DNA of 64,000 bases from JAUIAS01 sp030425395 (GCA_043553855.1 CP121336.1:930001-994000); one strand, 5' to 3'; counted from the stretch's first letter, positions 9,241 through 19,474 are shown. The notes: a model not told the origin generated them from the letters alone. Numbers and translations: made by a program.

Positions 9241-11564
9241 GCGTGTCGAAACCCCTGCCCCACGACGCGGCCGCTCTGCATGTCACAGGCCGGGCACGCT
9301 ATGTCGATGATATCCCCACCCCGCGTGGCACCCTGCACCTCGCCTTTGGTCAAAGCACCGTGGCGCGGGGAAAAATCACCGAGCTCGATCTGTCTGAGGT
9401 TCGAGCCAGCAATGACGTGGTGGCGGTTCTGACCGCTGACGATCTGCCGTTCGACAATGACGTTTCACCCTCAATCCACGACGAACCACTTTTGTCGGAT
9501 GGTACGGTGCACTACGTCGGCCAACCCGTCTTTGCCGTGATCGCCCGCAGCCACCGCGCCGCGCGGGTGGCCGCACGCAAGGCCAAGATCGCATATGAAG
9601 AAGAAATACCGATCCTGACCATAGAGGCCGCGTTGCAAGCAAATTCCCGCTTCGAGGACGGGCCACGTATCTATGAAAAGGGCGACGCAGCCGCGGCAAT
9701 CGCCGCTGCGGCGCACCGTATCGAGGGCGAATTCGAGATCGGCGGGCAAGAGCACTTTTATCTCGAAGGTCAGGCTGCACTGGCCTTGCCACAAGACAAC
9801 GGCGATATGGTTGTGCATTCCTCAACCCAGCACCCGACGGAAATACAGCACAAGGTCGCCGAGGCGCTGGGTGTGCCGATGCACGCAGTCCGGGTCGAAA
9901 CCAGACGCATGGGCGGCGGGTTTGGCGGCAAGGAAAGCCAGGGCAATGCGCTCGCCGTGGCCTGCGCCGTGGCTGCACGATTGACCGGCCAGCCGTGCAA
10001 GATGCGTTATGACCGGGACGATGACATGGTCATCACCGGCAAGCGCCACGATTTCAAAATCCTGTATGAAGCCGGATTCGATGCCGAGGGAAGACTCCTT
10101 GGGGTGAATTTCGTGCATTACGTACGCTGCGGCTGGGCGCAGGATTTGTCCTTGCCGGTGGCCGATCGCGCGATGCTGCACGCCGACAATGCCTATTTGC
10201 TGCCCGCCGCGCGGATCGAAAGCCATCGCCTGCGCACCAATATGCAAAGCGCAACCGCGTTTCGCGGATTTGGTGGCCCTCAGGGCATGATCGGTATCGA
10301 ACGCGTCATGGATCACGCGTCCCATGTTCTGGGTCTCGATCCCGTCGCGATCAGGCAACGGAATTACTATTCCGAAATGGCGGGCGGAGACACCTCTTCC
10401 CCCGCAGACATTCCGGACAGGGAAAAGCCCGAAACGACGCCCTATGGGATGGCAGTTACCGATTTCGAACTGCATGGCATAACCAAGGCTCTGCTCGACA
10501 GCAGTGATTACGCCGCGCGCAGGGCCGCAGTTGCCGATTGGAATGCGCGCAATGAAACAATCAAGCGCGGCATCGGGTTTTCACCTGTCAAATTCGGAAT
10601 CTCCTTTACGCTGACGCACCTTAATCAGGCCGGTGCCCTTGTCCACGTATATCAGGATGGGTCGATTCACCTGAACCATGGCGGAACGGAAATGGGCCAA
10701 GGCTTGTTCCAGAAGGTTGCGCAGGTGGCGGCGGCACGTTTCGGGGTGGAAACGGAGCGCGTGAAAATCACGGCGACCGACACGGGAAAGGTGCCCAATA
10801 CATCGGCCACAGCGGCGAGTTCGGGCAGCGATCTCAATGGGATGGCCGTCCGCGCGGCCTGTGACACGATCCGGGCGCGCATTGCAGATGTGGTTGCGCA
10901 GAATGCCGGTGTTGCCGCCCAGAACGTGACCTTTGCCGACGGCCGTGTTCGCGCAGGAGATGTGGACATCGGTTTTGAGGACGCAGCCGCCATGGCCTAC
11001 CTCGCCCGCGTGAGCCTGAGCGCGACCGGATTCTACAAGACCCCAAAGCTTGACTGGGACAGGATCGCAGGACAGGGACGGCCTTTCTTCTATTTTGCAT
11101 ACGGTGCCGCGCTGACCGAAGTAGCGGTGGACTTGCGCACCGGAGAGAACCGGATATTGCGCGTCGATGCGCTGCACGATGCGGGTGCGTCCCTGAACCC
11201 TGCGCTGGATATCGGGCAAGTCGAGGGCGGATATGTGCAGGGGGCCGGTTGGCTGACGACGGAAGAACTCGTCTGGGACGATCAAGGCAAGCTGCGCACA
11301 CATGCGCCGTCTACCTACAAGATCCCCGCCTGTTCGGACCGCCCCGATATTTTCAATGTAACGCTCTGGGACGGCAAAAACCCCGAAAAAACGATCTATC
11401 GCTCCAAAGCGGTTGGGGAACCGCCGTTCATGCTGGGGATATCTGCCTTTTTGGCGCTGGGAGATGCGCTGTCGTCCTGCGGCGCTGGATACCATGGCCT
11501 GAATGCCCCAGCCACTGCCGAGGAGGTCTGGCACGCGGTCCAGAGGATGTCGCATGGGGCTTGA
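9237..11564 (+). CDS. xdhB: xanthine dehydrogenase molybdopterin-binding subunit
   Basis: A 775-residue large subunit holding the molybdenum cofactor and the active site. Visible family blocks are the Moco-binding GGGFGGKES, ATAFRGFGGPQGM, and VGEPPFMLGISAF near the C-terminus, which contains the catalytic Glu. With XdhA it oxidises hypoxanthine to xanthine and urate in the cytoplasm. The start codon was set at the ATGA overlap with xdhA; longer frames run inside xdhA. It overlaps xdhC by 11 nt, so the three are translated as a unit. Confidence 0.95.
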   Translation: MSVSKPLPHDAAALHVTGRARYVDDIPTPRGTLHLAFGQSTVARGKITELDLSEVRASNDVVAVLTADDLPFDNDVSPSIHDEPLLSDGTVHYVGQPVFAVIARSHRAARVAARKAKIAYEEEIPILTIEAALQANSRFEDGPRIYEKGDAAAAIAAAAHRIEGEFEIGGQEHFYLEGQAALALPQDNGDMVVHSSTQHPTEIQHKVAEALGVPMHAVRVETRRMGGGFGGKESQGNALAVACAVAARLTGQPCKMRYDRDDDMVITGKRHDFKILYEAGFDAEGRLLGVNFVHYVRCGWAQDLSLPVADRAMLHADNAYLLPAARIESHRLRTNMQSATAFRGFGGPQGMIGIERVMDHASHVLGLDPVAIRQRNYYSEMAGGDTSSPADIPDREKPETTPYGMAVTDFELHGITKALLDSSDYAARRAAVADWNARNETIKRGIGFSPVKFGISFTLTHLNQAGALVHVYQDGSIHLNHGGTEMGQGLFQKVAQVAAARFGVETERVKITATDTGKVPNTSATAASSGSDLNGMAVRAACDTIRARIADVVAQNAGVAAQNVTFADGRVRAGDVDIGFEDAAAMAYLARVSLSATGFYKTPKLDWDRIAGQGRPFFYFAYGAALTEVAVDLRTGENRILRVDALHDAGASLNPALDIGQVEGGYVQGAGWLTTEELVWDDQGKLRTHAPSTYKIPACSDRPDIFNVTLWDGKNPEKTIYRSKAVGEPPFMLGISAFLALGDALSSCGAGYHGLNAPATAEEVWHAVQRMSHGA

Positions 11565-12495
11565 TATCAACGCGTTGCGCGCCGCAGTTGATGCGCATGG
11601 CCGCGTGGCACGAGTGGTCGTTGCCCGCGTTCAAGGATCAGCCCCGCGCGAAGTGGGTGCTTCCATGCTGGTGTGGACCGACGGGCAAACTGAGACAATT
11701 GGCGGCGGCACGTTGGAGCATGAAGCAGCCAGCGCAGCACGGGATATGTTGAAAACCAAGGGAAGAAAGCTGACCCATCACGCGCTTGGGCCAGACCTTG
11801 GTCAATGCTGCGGTGGACGTGTGAGCCTTTTGACGGAAACGTTTGACTCTGCGTCACTTCCCGACTTGTCCACAGGCCTGTTCCTGCGCCCGGCGGGGCC
11901 AGAAAGCGAAATGCCGCTGTCGGTGCGCAGGATTGTGACTGCGGCGCGAAATCAGGGCCTTGTCCCATCCGAAGGGCTGCTGGATGGCTGGATGGTGGAA
12001 CAGGTTGCGACCGCGCAGCGCGATATCTGGATCTGGGGGGCCGGTCATGTGGGACGCGCCCTTGTCGACGTGCTTTCGCCCTTGCGGGATTTGCACCTGA
12101 CGTGGATAGACACCGGGCCAGAGCGGTTTCCCGCAACCATTCCCGCGACCGTGACCGTAGTTCCGGCGGCACGCCCCAGCCTTCTGGCGGCGCGCGCACC
12201 TGTCTTTTCCGAACATTTGATCCTGACTTATTCACATGTTCTGGACTTTGAATTGTGTCATCAGCTTCTTTCGCATGGGATATCCCGTATTGGGCTGATC
12301 GGATCCAAGACCAAATGGGCACGCTTTCGAAGCAGGTTGGCGGCACTGGGGCATACGCCGGACAAGATCGCAGATATCACCTGCCCCATCGGTGATCCGG
12401 CGCTTGGCAAACACCCGCAGATGATTGCAATCGGGGTGGCGGGGGATATGCTTCGCCCGGCGCTGTGGCAATCGGCAGAAAAAACGGCTGGATGA
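11554..12495 (+). CDS. xdhC: xanthine dehydrogenase accessory protein
   Basis: A 313-residue XdhC family protein that binds molybdenum cofactor, protects it and supports its sulfuration before insertion into XdhB. The N-terminal XdhC/CoxI domain has VVVARVQGSAPREVGASMLV and GGGTLEHEA; the C-terminal Rossmann domain has IWGAGHVGRALV and IGLIGSKTKWARF. It is the third gene of the xdh run, 13 bp upstream of the ABC transporter ATPase, which ties the enzyme and the importer to one transcript. Confidence 0.93.
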   Translation: MGLDINALRAAVDAHGRVARVVVARVQGSAPREVGASMLVWTDGQTETIGGGTLEHEAASAARDMLKTKGRKLTHHALGPDLGQCCGGRVSLLTETFDSASLPDLSTGLFLRPAGPESEMPLSVRRIVTAARNQGLVPSEGLLDGWMVEQVATAQRDIWIWGAGHVGRALVDVLSPLRDLHLTWIDTGPERFPATIPATVTVVPAARPSLLAARAPVFSEHLILTYSHVLDFELCHQLLSHGISRIGLIGSKTKWARFRSRLAALGHTPDKIADITCPIGDPALGKHPQMIAIGVAGDMLRPALWQSAEKTAG

Positions 12496-12508
12496 GGACG
12501 GTGGGATA

Positions 12509-14041
12509 ATGAGTGAAACCTTGTTGAGCATTAGCGGATTGACCAAGGCCTATCCGGGCGTAGTGGCCAACAGCGACGTCAGTTTTGACATTGGCGTTGG
12601 CGAGGTTCACGCGCTGCTAGGCGAAAACGGCGCGGGAAAATCAACGCTGGTCAAGATGATATACGGTCTTGTTAAACCCGACTCCGGGCAAATGACCCTA
12701 CGCGGGCAACCCTTTGCCCCGCCCGAACCACGCGCCGCGCGATTGGATGGTATCGCGATGGTTTTCCAGCATTTTTCCCTGTTCGACGCACTTAACGTCG
12801 CGGAAAACATCGCTTTGGGTATGGAAAACCCGCCGCCGCTGCGCGATCTGGCGCAACGAATTCGCGAGGTGAGCGAAACCTACGGCTTGCCGCTCGATCC
12901 CGACCGCACCGTTGGCGTCCTCTCCGCAGGAGAACGGCAAAGGGTCGAAATTATCCGCTGCTTGTTACAGGACCCCAAACTCCTGATCATGGATGAGCCT
13001 ACATCGGTGCTGACCCCGCAAGAGGTTGATATTCTTTTCGAAACTCTGCGCAAGCTAAGCGCGGAAGGCACCGCGATCCTGTATATCTCGCACAAGCTCG
13101 AAGAAATCCGCACCCTGTGCGATACCGCGACGATCCTTCGCCTGGGCAAGGTCGTGGGCACATGCACCCCATCCGAAACGACGGCTCGGGACATGGCCGA
13201 AATGATGGTTGGATCGGCTCTCAAGACCCCCGAGCCCAGCAACCGCCCCTTGGGCGAGGTCGCCCTGTCGGTCACCGGTTTGTCAGTCGAATCCCCGTCC
13301 AACTTTGGAACCTCGCTGAAAAACATACACTTTGATCTGCGTCAGGGTGAAATTTTTGGCATCGGCGGGGTGGCCGGAAATGGTCAGGATGAATTGCTTG
13401 CCGCGCTGTCCGGCGAAACGCGTGCGGCAAATGATGCCATCAAATTCAACGGCGCGGCGATTGGCCAGATGGGGCCAACAGAGCGGCGCAATTTGGGCCT
13501 GTTGGCCGCCCCGGAAGAACGTCTGGGTCATGCGGCAGCCCCCAATATGAGCCTGACAGAAAACGCGATGTTGACAGGATCGACACGCAAGAAGCTGGAA
13601 AAGAACGGCTTTCTTGATTGGGGTGCCGCGCGAAGTTTTGCCGAGCACGTGATCAAACAGTTTGATGTGCGCACACCCGGACCCGGCAATGCCGCACGGT
13701 CCCTATCTGGGGGCAATCTCCAGAAGTTCGTGATCGGGCGCGAAGTTCTCCAAGATCCGGACGTCTTGATCGTGAACCAGCCGACATGGGGCGTGGACGC
13801 GGCAGCGGCGGCAGCAATCCGGCAGGCGCTGCTGGATCTGGCCGGCAAGGGTGCCGCGGTTTTGGTCATCTCGCAGGATCTGGATGAATTGATGGAAATC
13901 AGCGGACGGTTTGCCGCGCTTAACGAAGGTCGTCTGTCGGATATCCGGCCAACCGCGGACCTGACCGTCGAAGAAATCGGCCTGATGATGGGCGGTGCAC
14001 ATGGCATGGAAGTCGCCCATATTGAGGAGCTTGCCCGATGA
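12509..14041 (+). CDS. nucleoside-type ABC transporter ATP-binding protein (two ABC domains)
   Basis: A 510-residue duplicated ATPase of the sugar/purine-nucleoside (BMP-linked) class. The first domain has Walker A GENGAGKS (38-45), signature LSAGERQR and Walker B LLIMDEPTS. The second is degenerate in Walker A (GVAGNGQDE) with signature LSGGNLQK, the usual asymmetry of RbsA/NupA-like proteins. It powers import together with the two permeases downstream; the permease start overlaps its stop by 4 nt. Being in the xdh operon suggests purine nucleosides or bases as cargo. Confidence 0.92.
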   Translation: MSETLLSISGLTKAYPGVVANSDVSFDIGVGEVHALLGENGAGKSTLVKMIYGLVKPDSGQMTLRGQPFAPPEPRAARLDGIAMVFQHFSLFDALNVAENIALGMENPPPLRDLAQRIREVSETYGLPLDPDRTVGVLSAGERQRVEIIRCLLQDPKLLIMDEPTSVLTPQEVDILFETLRKLSAEGTAILYISHKLEEIRTLCDTATILRLGKVVGTCTPSETTARDMAEMMVGSALKTPEPSNRPLGEVALSVTGLSVESPSNFGTSLKNIHFDLRQGEIFGIGGVAGNGQDELLAALSGETRAANDAIKFNGAAIGQMGPTERRNLGLLAAPEERLGHAAAPNMSLTENAMLTGSTRKKLEKNGFLDWGAARSFAEHVIKQFDVRTPGPGNAARSLSGGNLQKFVIGREVLQDPDVLIVNQPTWGVDAAAAAAIRQALLDLAGKGAAVLVISQDLDELMEISGRFAALNEGRLSDIRPTADLTVEEIGLMMGGAHGMEVAHIEELAR

Positions 14042-15123
14042 TCCGGCTTGAAAAACGCCCGAGCCCGAACCGACGCGTCGCCGCTATGACGCCTGTGATC
14101 GCGGTGATACTGACAATGATCGCGGGTGGTGCGATGTTCGGCCTGCTGGGCCAGAACCCGTTTGAAGCGATCAAGGTCATCTTTTGGGATCCGCTTTTTA
14201 CCGAACCTTTTGCCAGCTATTCGCGCCCGCAATTGATGGTCAAGGCCGGACCGCTGATCCTGATCGCGATTGGGCTGTCGATCGGATTCAAGGCGGGCAT
14301 CTGGAATATCGGCGCCGAAGGCCAGTATATCATGGGCGCGATATTCGGGGCCGCTGCGGGTCTGGCGTTTTACCCAATGGACAGCGCATTGATTTTCCCA
14401 CTGATGGTGATCTGCGGGGCTTTTGGTGGCTGGCTCTGGGCAATGATCCCGGCGTTTCTCAAGGTCAGGTTCGGGACCAACGAAATCCTTGTGTCGCTGA
14501 TGCTGGTTTATGTGGCCGAGAATTTTCTCGCCTCGGTATCGTCGGGGTTGCTGCGGAATCCCGAAGGCATGGGGTTCCCCGGCTCACGCAATCTCAGCAA
14601 GTGGGCATCTTCGGCCAATATCGAATTGTTTGAAGGGACCGGTATGCACTGGGGTGTGGTCGCGGCCTTTATTACCGTCATTGGTGCCTATGTGCTGATG
14701 ACGCGCCATCTTCTGGGGTTTCATGTCCGCCTGATCGGCGAAGCGCCACGCGCCGCCAAGTTCGCCGGGGTTCAGCCAGCCCGGATCGTGATCTTCTGTC
14801 TTGGCCTCGCCGGAGCTCTGGCCGGGATGGCCGGTTTGTTCGAAGTCTCGGGACCTTCGGGGCAAATCACCATTGATTTTGCCAGCGGCTATGGGTTCAC
14901 CGCGATCATCGTGGCCTTTTTGGGCCGGTTGCATCCAGTGGGTATCCTATTGGCCGGGCTTCTCATGGCGCTGACCTATATCGGGGGCGAACTGGCGCAA
15001 CTGATGTTGGGTCTGCCTGCGGCGTCAATCCAGCTTTTCCAAGGAATGTTGCTGTTTTTCCTTTTGGGAGTGGATGTGTTCACCAATTATCGGCTGCGCA
15101 TCGGCCGGACGGAGGTCGCGTAA
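14038..15123 (+). CDS. nucleoside-type ABC transporter permease 1
   Basis: A 361-residue inner-membrane protein of the BPD_transp_2 family with about nine hydrophobic segments. Family blocks include GIWNIGAEGQYIMGAI and FGTNEILVSLML, typical of NupP/YufP-like permeases. It forms the translocation pore with the next gene. It starts inside the ATPase stop (ATGA) and its stop shares one base with the next start, so the operon is tightly coupled. Confidence 0.92.
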   Translation: MIRLEKRPSPNRRVAAMTPVIAVILTMIAGGAMFGLLGQNPFEAIKVIFWDPLFTEPFASYSRPQLMVKAGPLILIAIGLSIGFKAGIWNIGAEGQYIMGAIFGAAAGLAFYPMDSALIFPLMVICGAFGGWLWAMIPAFLKVRFGTNEILVSLMLVYVAENFLASVSSGLLRNPEGMGFPGSRNLSKWASSANIELFEGTGMHWGVVAAFITVIGAYVLMTRHLLGFHVRLIGEAPRAAKFAGVQPARIVIFCLGLAGALAGMAGLFEVSGPSGQITIDFASGYGFTAIIVAFLGRLHPVGILLAGLLMALTYIGGELAQLMLGLPAASIQLFQGMLLFFLLGVDVFTNYRLRIGRTEVA

Positions 15124-16055
15124 TGGATTTCTCAAGCATTAATCCCGCCCTGCTTGTTGCGGCACTCATGGTGTCGTCTACTCCGATCCTGCTGGCCGCG
15201 CTTGGCGAAATGGTTGTGGAACGGGCCGGTGTGCTGAACCTTGGGGTCGAAGGCATGATGATCATGGGGGCGGTCACCGGGTTTGTCGTCGGGTTCAACA
15301 CCGAAATTCCCGCTTTGGGTTTTGTCGCAGCGGCCGGATCAGGCGCGCTGTTTGCATTGCTGTTCGGGTTGCTGACGCAGGTTCTGTTATCCAATCAGGT
15401 GGCCACCGGCCTTGGGTTGACGTTGATGGGACTGGGGCTGTCATCATTAATCGGCAAACCGTATGAAGGGATGAAAGCGCCCAGTCTGCCAAAAATTAAT
15501 TTCGGCCCGCTGAGCGACATCCCCTTCTTTGGCCGGGTGCTGTTTGGGCACGATGCGATTGTATACCTGTCGCTGGGGATGGTGGCCGCAGTCTGGTATG
15601 TGTTGCGGCATACGCGGATCGGCCTGATCCTCAAGGCGGTTGGTGAAAACCACGATGCAGCACATTCGCTGGGTTACAAGGTGGTTCGCATCCGGTTGGC
15701 CGCGATTGCCTTCGGAGGGGCCTGCGCCGGGCTGGGGGGCGCGTATCTGAGCCTTGTTCGTCTGCCCCAATGGACCGAAGGCATGACCGCCGGTGCCGGA
15801 TGGATCGCGCTGGCCATCGTTGTTTTTGCGAGTTGGCGGGCAGGACGCGTTCTGGTGGGTGCGTATTTGTTCGGCGGTCTGACCGTTCTGCAACTGAATT
15901 TGCAGGCGGCCGGGATGACGGCAGGTGTCCAATACTTGTCTATGTCGCCCTATCTGATAACCATCCTTGTGCTTGTTCTTATAACATCAGGACGATTCAA
16001 GGGCGCACATAGCGCACCGGCAAGCTTGGGTCGTCTGTTCGAGGTCACGCGCTGA
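15123..16055 (+). CDS. nucleoside-type ABC transporter permease 2
   Basis: A 310-residue inner-membrane permease of the same BPD_transp_2 family (NupQ/YufQ-like), with about eight hydrophobic helices. The block VLNLGVEGMMIMGAVTGF near the N-terminus parallels the GIWNIGAEGQ block of its partner. Start and stop of neighbouring genes overlap by one base. It is followed after 61 bp by the binding-protein gene. Confidence 0.92.
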   Translation: MDFSSINPALLVAALMVSSTPILLAALGEMVVERAGVLNLGVEGMMIMGAVTGFVVGFNTEIPALGFVAAAGSGALFALLFGLLTQVLLSNQVATGLGLTLMGLGLSSLIGKPYEGMKAPSLPKINFGPLSDIPFFGRVLFGHDAIVYLSLGMVAAVWYVLRHTRIGLILKAVGENHDAAHSLGYKVVRIRLAAIAFGGACAGLGGAYLSLVRLPQWTEGMTAGAGWIALAIVVFASWRAGRVLVGAYLFGGLTVLQLNLQAAGMTAGVQYLSMSPYLITILVLVLITSGRFKGAHSAPASLGRLFEVTR

Positions 16056-16116
16056 GATGCGCGAAAGCTATAACCAACCAGGGCCCTTATCGGCCCACAA
16101 TAGGGGGAAATCACCT

Positions 16117-17211
16117 ATGATCCGTAAATCTCTTCTGGCCACTGTTGCGGCCTTTGGACTGGCAGGCGCAGCCTATGCCCAGGACCCGACAGAGGCATGT
16201 TTTGTCTATGTCGGCCCAATTGGCGACGGCGGCTGGACCTATCAGCATCACCAGGGTGCGCTGGCCGTTCAGGAAACCTATGGCGACAAGGTCAAGATCC
16301 GCTGGCAGGAAAGCGTGCCCGAAGGTGCCGACGCCGAACGCGTGATCACCCAGATGGCTCTGTCGGGCTGCGATATCATCTTTACCACTTCTTTCGGGTA
16401 TATGGACCCGACCAACAACGTGGCCGGGAAATTCCCGAATGTGAAGTTCGAGCACGCAACCGGCTACAAGCGCGAACACTCCAACGTATCCACCTACAAT
16501 GCGCGTTTCTACGAGGGTCGCGCCGTTGTCGGCCATATCGCCGGGAAAATGACCAACACCAACAAGATCGGCTACATCGCGTCGTTCCCGATCCCCGAAG
16601 TGATCATGGGCATCAACTCCTATTATCATCACGCAAAAATGGCGAACCCGGACGTGGAACTGGTGGTGACTTGGGCCTACACTTGGTTTGATCCGGCCAA
16701 GGAAGCCGACGCAGCCCGTGCCATGCTCGATCAGGGCGTTGACGTAATCACTGCACATACCGATTCCACCGCACCGCTTGCCGAGATCGCCAAGGAAGGC
16801 GGCAAGGCCTTTGGCTTTGGGCAGGCGTCGGACATGGCTGCGTTCATGAAGAACGACGATGGCACGCCCGGTCCACGGATTGCCTCGATCATCGACGAAT
16901 GGTCACCCTACTACGTCAAGCGCGTTGGCGCGTTGATGGATGGCACATATGAACAAGTGGACAGCTGGGCAGGCATGCCTGAGGGCGAAGTTGTGATCGG
17001 CGCTATGAATGACGCGATCCCCGCGGATGTGCAGGCCGAGGCAAAGGCCCTGATCGACAGCATCACGTCGGGCGAATACCACCCGTTCACCGGCCCGATC
17101 AACAAGCAGGACGGCTCCGCATGGCTGGCCGATGGCGAAGTCTCCGATGACGGAACCCTGTTGGGCATGAACTTCTACATCGAAGGCATTACCGACAGCA
17201 TCCCGCAGTAA
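16117..17211 (+). CDS. BMP family ABC transporter substrate-binding protein
   Basis: A 364-residue periplasmic binding protein with a cleavable signal peptide (MIRKSLLATVAAFGLAGAAYA, cut near residue 21). The mature start EACFVYVGPIGDGGWTYQHHQG and GCDIIFTTSFGYMDPT are typical of the basic membrane protein/PnrA family, whose characterised members bind purine nucleosides. The start is set by AGGGGGA 6-7 nt upstream. It is last in the xdhABC-ABC operon; in many BMP operons the binding protein comes first. Confidence 0.93.
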   Translation: MIRKSLLATVAAFGLAGAAYAQDPTEACFVYVGPIGDGGWTYQHHQGALAVQETYGDKVKIRWQESVPEGADAERVITQMALSGCDIIFTTSFGYMDPTNNVAGKFPNVKFEHATGYKREHSNVSTYNARFYEGRAVVGHIAGKMTNTNKIGYIASFPIPEVIMGINSYYHHAKMANPDVELVVTWAYTWFDPAKEADAARAMLDQGVDVITAHTDSTAPLAEIAKEGGKAFGFGQASDMAAFMKNDDGTPGPRIASIIDEWSPYYVKRVGALMDGTYEQVDSWAGMPEGEVVIGAMNDAIPADVQAEAKALIDSITSGEYHPFTGPINKQDGSAWLADGEVSDDGTLLGMNFYIEGITDSIPQ

Positions 17212-17232
17212 GCTGTTTTTGTAACTCCTGCG

Positions 17233-17260
17233 AAAGGCCCCGCTCCGGCGGGGCCTTTTT
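17233..17260 (+). terminator. rho-independent terminator of the xdh/BMP operon
   Basis: A perfect 10-bp stem (AAAGGCCCCG / CGGGGCCTTT) with a 6-nt loop is followed directly by a run of T. It lies 21 bp after the binding-protein stop. Confidence 0.92.
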
Positions 17261-17459
17261 CATGGGTAGTTATCAAGTTTGATCCCAAGAAACACCGGAG
17301 GCCTCGGCATGTGAACCGAGCCCCTGGGCGGCCACGCATCAGGTAAATTAAACTTCGTGCCAAAGGTCTCTGGCATATTTTGGGCGGGCTGTTCACCAAT
17401 TCCCGACAGGGCAATCAAGGACATTGCACGCACCCGCTCACCATGGCACGAATACCGGC

Positions 17460-18395
17460 ATGACAGATTTAACCACTCTCGACGGAACACCGATTGGCCG
17501 CTTTGCCTTTGGCACCATGCAGTTTGGCGGCAAGGCGGACGAAACGCAATCGCGCGCCATGTTTGGCGCCTGTCGCGATGCAGGCATCGTGCACTTCGAT
17601 ACCGCGTATCTATATACCGGTGGAAACTCGGAAACCCTTTTGGGGCAATTCATCCAAGGCACGCGGGAAAAGCTCTTTGTCGCGACCAAGGTGGGCTACG
17701 CGGGCGGTGCCGGAGCGGAAAATATGGCCGCCCAATTGGACATTTGCCGCGCCCGGCTGGATATCGAAACGGTTGACGCGCTTTACCTGCACAAGTTCGA
17801 CCCCGACACAGACCTGCGCGAAACCATGGAAGCCTTTGCCAAGTTCCGCGACAAGGGGATGGTCCGGCATGTCGGACTGTCGAATTTCGCCACGTGGCAA
17901 GTTGTCGATGCGATATGGATAGCGCGGGAATTCGATCTGAAGATCGACCTTCTGCAACCGATGTACAGCCTTGTTAAGCGACAAGCCGAAGTCGAGATTT
18001 TGCCAATGGCCGCCCATCACGGGATAACCGTAGCCTCTTATTCCCCGCTGGGGGGCGGGCTGCTGAGCGGGAAATACCGGGCAGGCGAACAGGGGCGATT
18101 GACCGAGGACGATCGGTATGCCGCGCGTTATGGCACGCAATGGATGCATGATGCTGCGATACAACTAGACGATATTTCCCGCGACATGGGCATTCACCCA
18201 GCGACGCTGGCGGCGGCATGGGTGGCGCGGCATGATACAGGCCCCGTGCCGATCCTGTCCGCGCGCACTGCCGACCAACTGGTCCCGTCCCTTGAGGCGA
18301 TGCGGTTTGAGATGGACGACGACCTTTATGCACGACTAACCGCCCTGACCCCTACCCCGCCACCAGCCACTGACCGGTTGGAGGAACACGCATGA
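17460..18395 (+). CDS. aldo/keto reductase
   Basis: A 311-residue NADP(H)-dependent TIM-barrel oxidoreductase. The catalytic tetrad is visible: Asp and Tyr in FDTAYLYTGG, Lys in FVATKVGYAGG, His in DALYLHKFDPD. The C-terminal cofactor region ends with VPILSARTADQL. The physiological substrate is unknown. Start MTDLTTLDGTP follows family convention. It overlaps the downstream oxidase gene by 4 nt, making a three-gene operon. Confidence 0.9.
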   Translation: MTDLTTLDGTPIGRFAFGTMQFGGKADETQSRAMFGACRDAGIVHFDTAYLYTGGNSETLLGQFIQGTREKLFVATKVGYAGGAGAENMAAQLDICRARLDIETVDALYLHKFDPDTDLRETMEAFAKFRDKGMVRHVGLSNFATWQVVDAIWIAREFDLKIDLLQPMYSLVKRQAEVEILPMAAHHGITVASYSPLGGGLLSGKYRAGEQGRLTEDDRYAARYGTQWMHDAAIQLDDISRDMGIHPATLAAAWVARHDTGPVPILSARTADQLVPSLEAMRFEMDDDLYARLTALTPTPPPATDRLEEHA

Positions 18396-19474
18396 ACCGG
18401 GTCATCGTGATCGGCGGCGGCATCGCGGGAACATCCGCCGGCGCACGGCTCAGCGCGGATATGCACGTAACCCTTCTGGAGATGGAAGAGGCGCTTGGCT
18501 ATCACGCCTCCGGGCGGTCAGCGGCACTCTTTGAACAACACTACGGCCTGCCATCCACCAAAGCCCTGAACCGTGCCAGCGCTGAATTCCATTTTTCGCA
18601 CAATGGCGGTTATCTCAGTGCGCGCGGCTTTATGGTGCTGGCACGCGATGGCGAAGATGACATTTTTGCCGCTGATATGGCCGAATTGCATGCTCCCCGA
18701 ATAACAATGGAAGAAGCTCGCGCTCTGGTTCCGATCCTTGACACGGATGTGGTCGTCGCGGCTGCCTATCACGAAGAAGCCTATGATATTGATACCGATC
18801 GGCTGCTTCAGGATTTTGCCCGCACCATCCGCTCTAGCGGCGGGGCGGTCGTGACCGGTGCCCGGGTGACGCATGTGGCGCGGGAAGGAAATCTGTGGCG
18901 GGTGACAATCTCCAACGGCGAAACCTTTGAAGCCGAGATGATCCTGAATGCCGCCGGTGCCTGGGCCGATCCAGTCGCGCGCCTTTGCGGTGTGGCTCCC
19001 TTGGGGATCACGCCGCATCGCAGATCAATGGCACGCATTCCGGCACCGGGCGGGCATGACGTGTCGCGTTGGCCGATCTTCTTTGGAGCGGCGGAAACCT
19101 GGTATGCCAAACCTGACGCAGGCAAACTGCTGGTGTCCCCCGCCGACGCAGATCCGGTTGAACCTCATGACGCATGGGCCGATGACATGGTTCTTGCCGA
19201 AGGTCTGGCGCGGTACGAAAACTGCGTGACCGAACCGGTCACCCGCGTTGAAACCTCTTGGGCTGGATTGCGCAGCTTTGCCCCGGACAAGGCTCTTGTT
19301 CTGGGGCCGGATCCAGACCAGCCCTCGTTTGTCTGGTGCGCGGGACAAGGCGGCTATGGGTTTCAGACGTCACCCGCCGCGTCGCAACTGGTCGCCGATC
19401 TGGCGCTTGGACGCGCGCCGTCTCTGGACCCAGATATCGTTGCAACCTTACGTCCTGAAAGGCTCCGCTCATGA
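18392..19474 (+). CDS. FAD-dependent oxidoreductase (DAO family)
   Basis: A 360-residue flavoprotein with an N-terminal dinucleotide-binding motif (VIVIGGGIAGTSAGARL), the HASGRSAALFEQHYG block and a C-terminal FAD motif (WCAGQGGYGFQTSPA). This is the D-amino-acid oxidase/glycine oxidase fold; these enzymes oxidise amines or amino acids. The exact substrate is not resolvable. Both ends overlap the neighbouring genes by 4 nt. Confidence 0.88.
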   Translation: MNRVIVIGGGIAGTSAGARLSADMHVTLLEMEEALGYHASGRSAALFEQHYGLPSTKALNRASAEFHFSHNGGYLSARGFMVLARDGEDDIFAADMAELHAPRITMEEARALVPILDTDVVVAAAYHEEAYDIDTDRLLQDFARTIRSSGGAVVTGARVTHVAREGNLWRVTISNGETFEAEMILNAAGAWADPVARLCGVAPLGITPHRRSMARIPAPGGHDVSRWPIFFGAAETWYAKPDAGKLLVSPADADPVEPHDAWADDMVLAEGLARYENCVTEPVTRVETSWAGLRSFAPDKALVLGPDPDQPSFVWCAGQGGYGFQTSPAASQLVADLALGRAPSLDPDIVATLRPERLRS

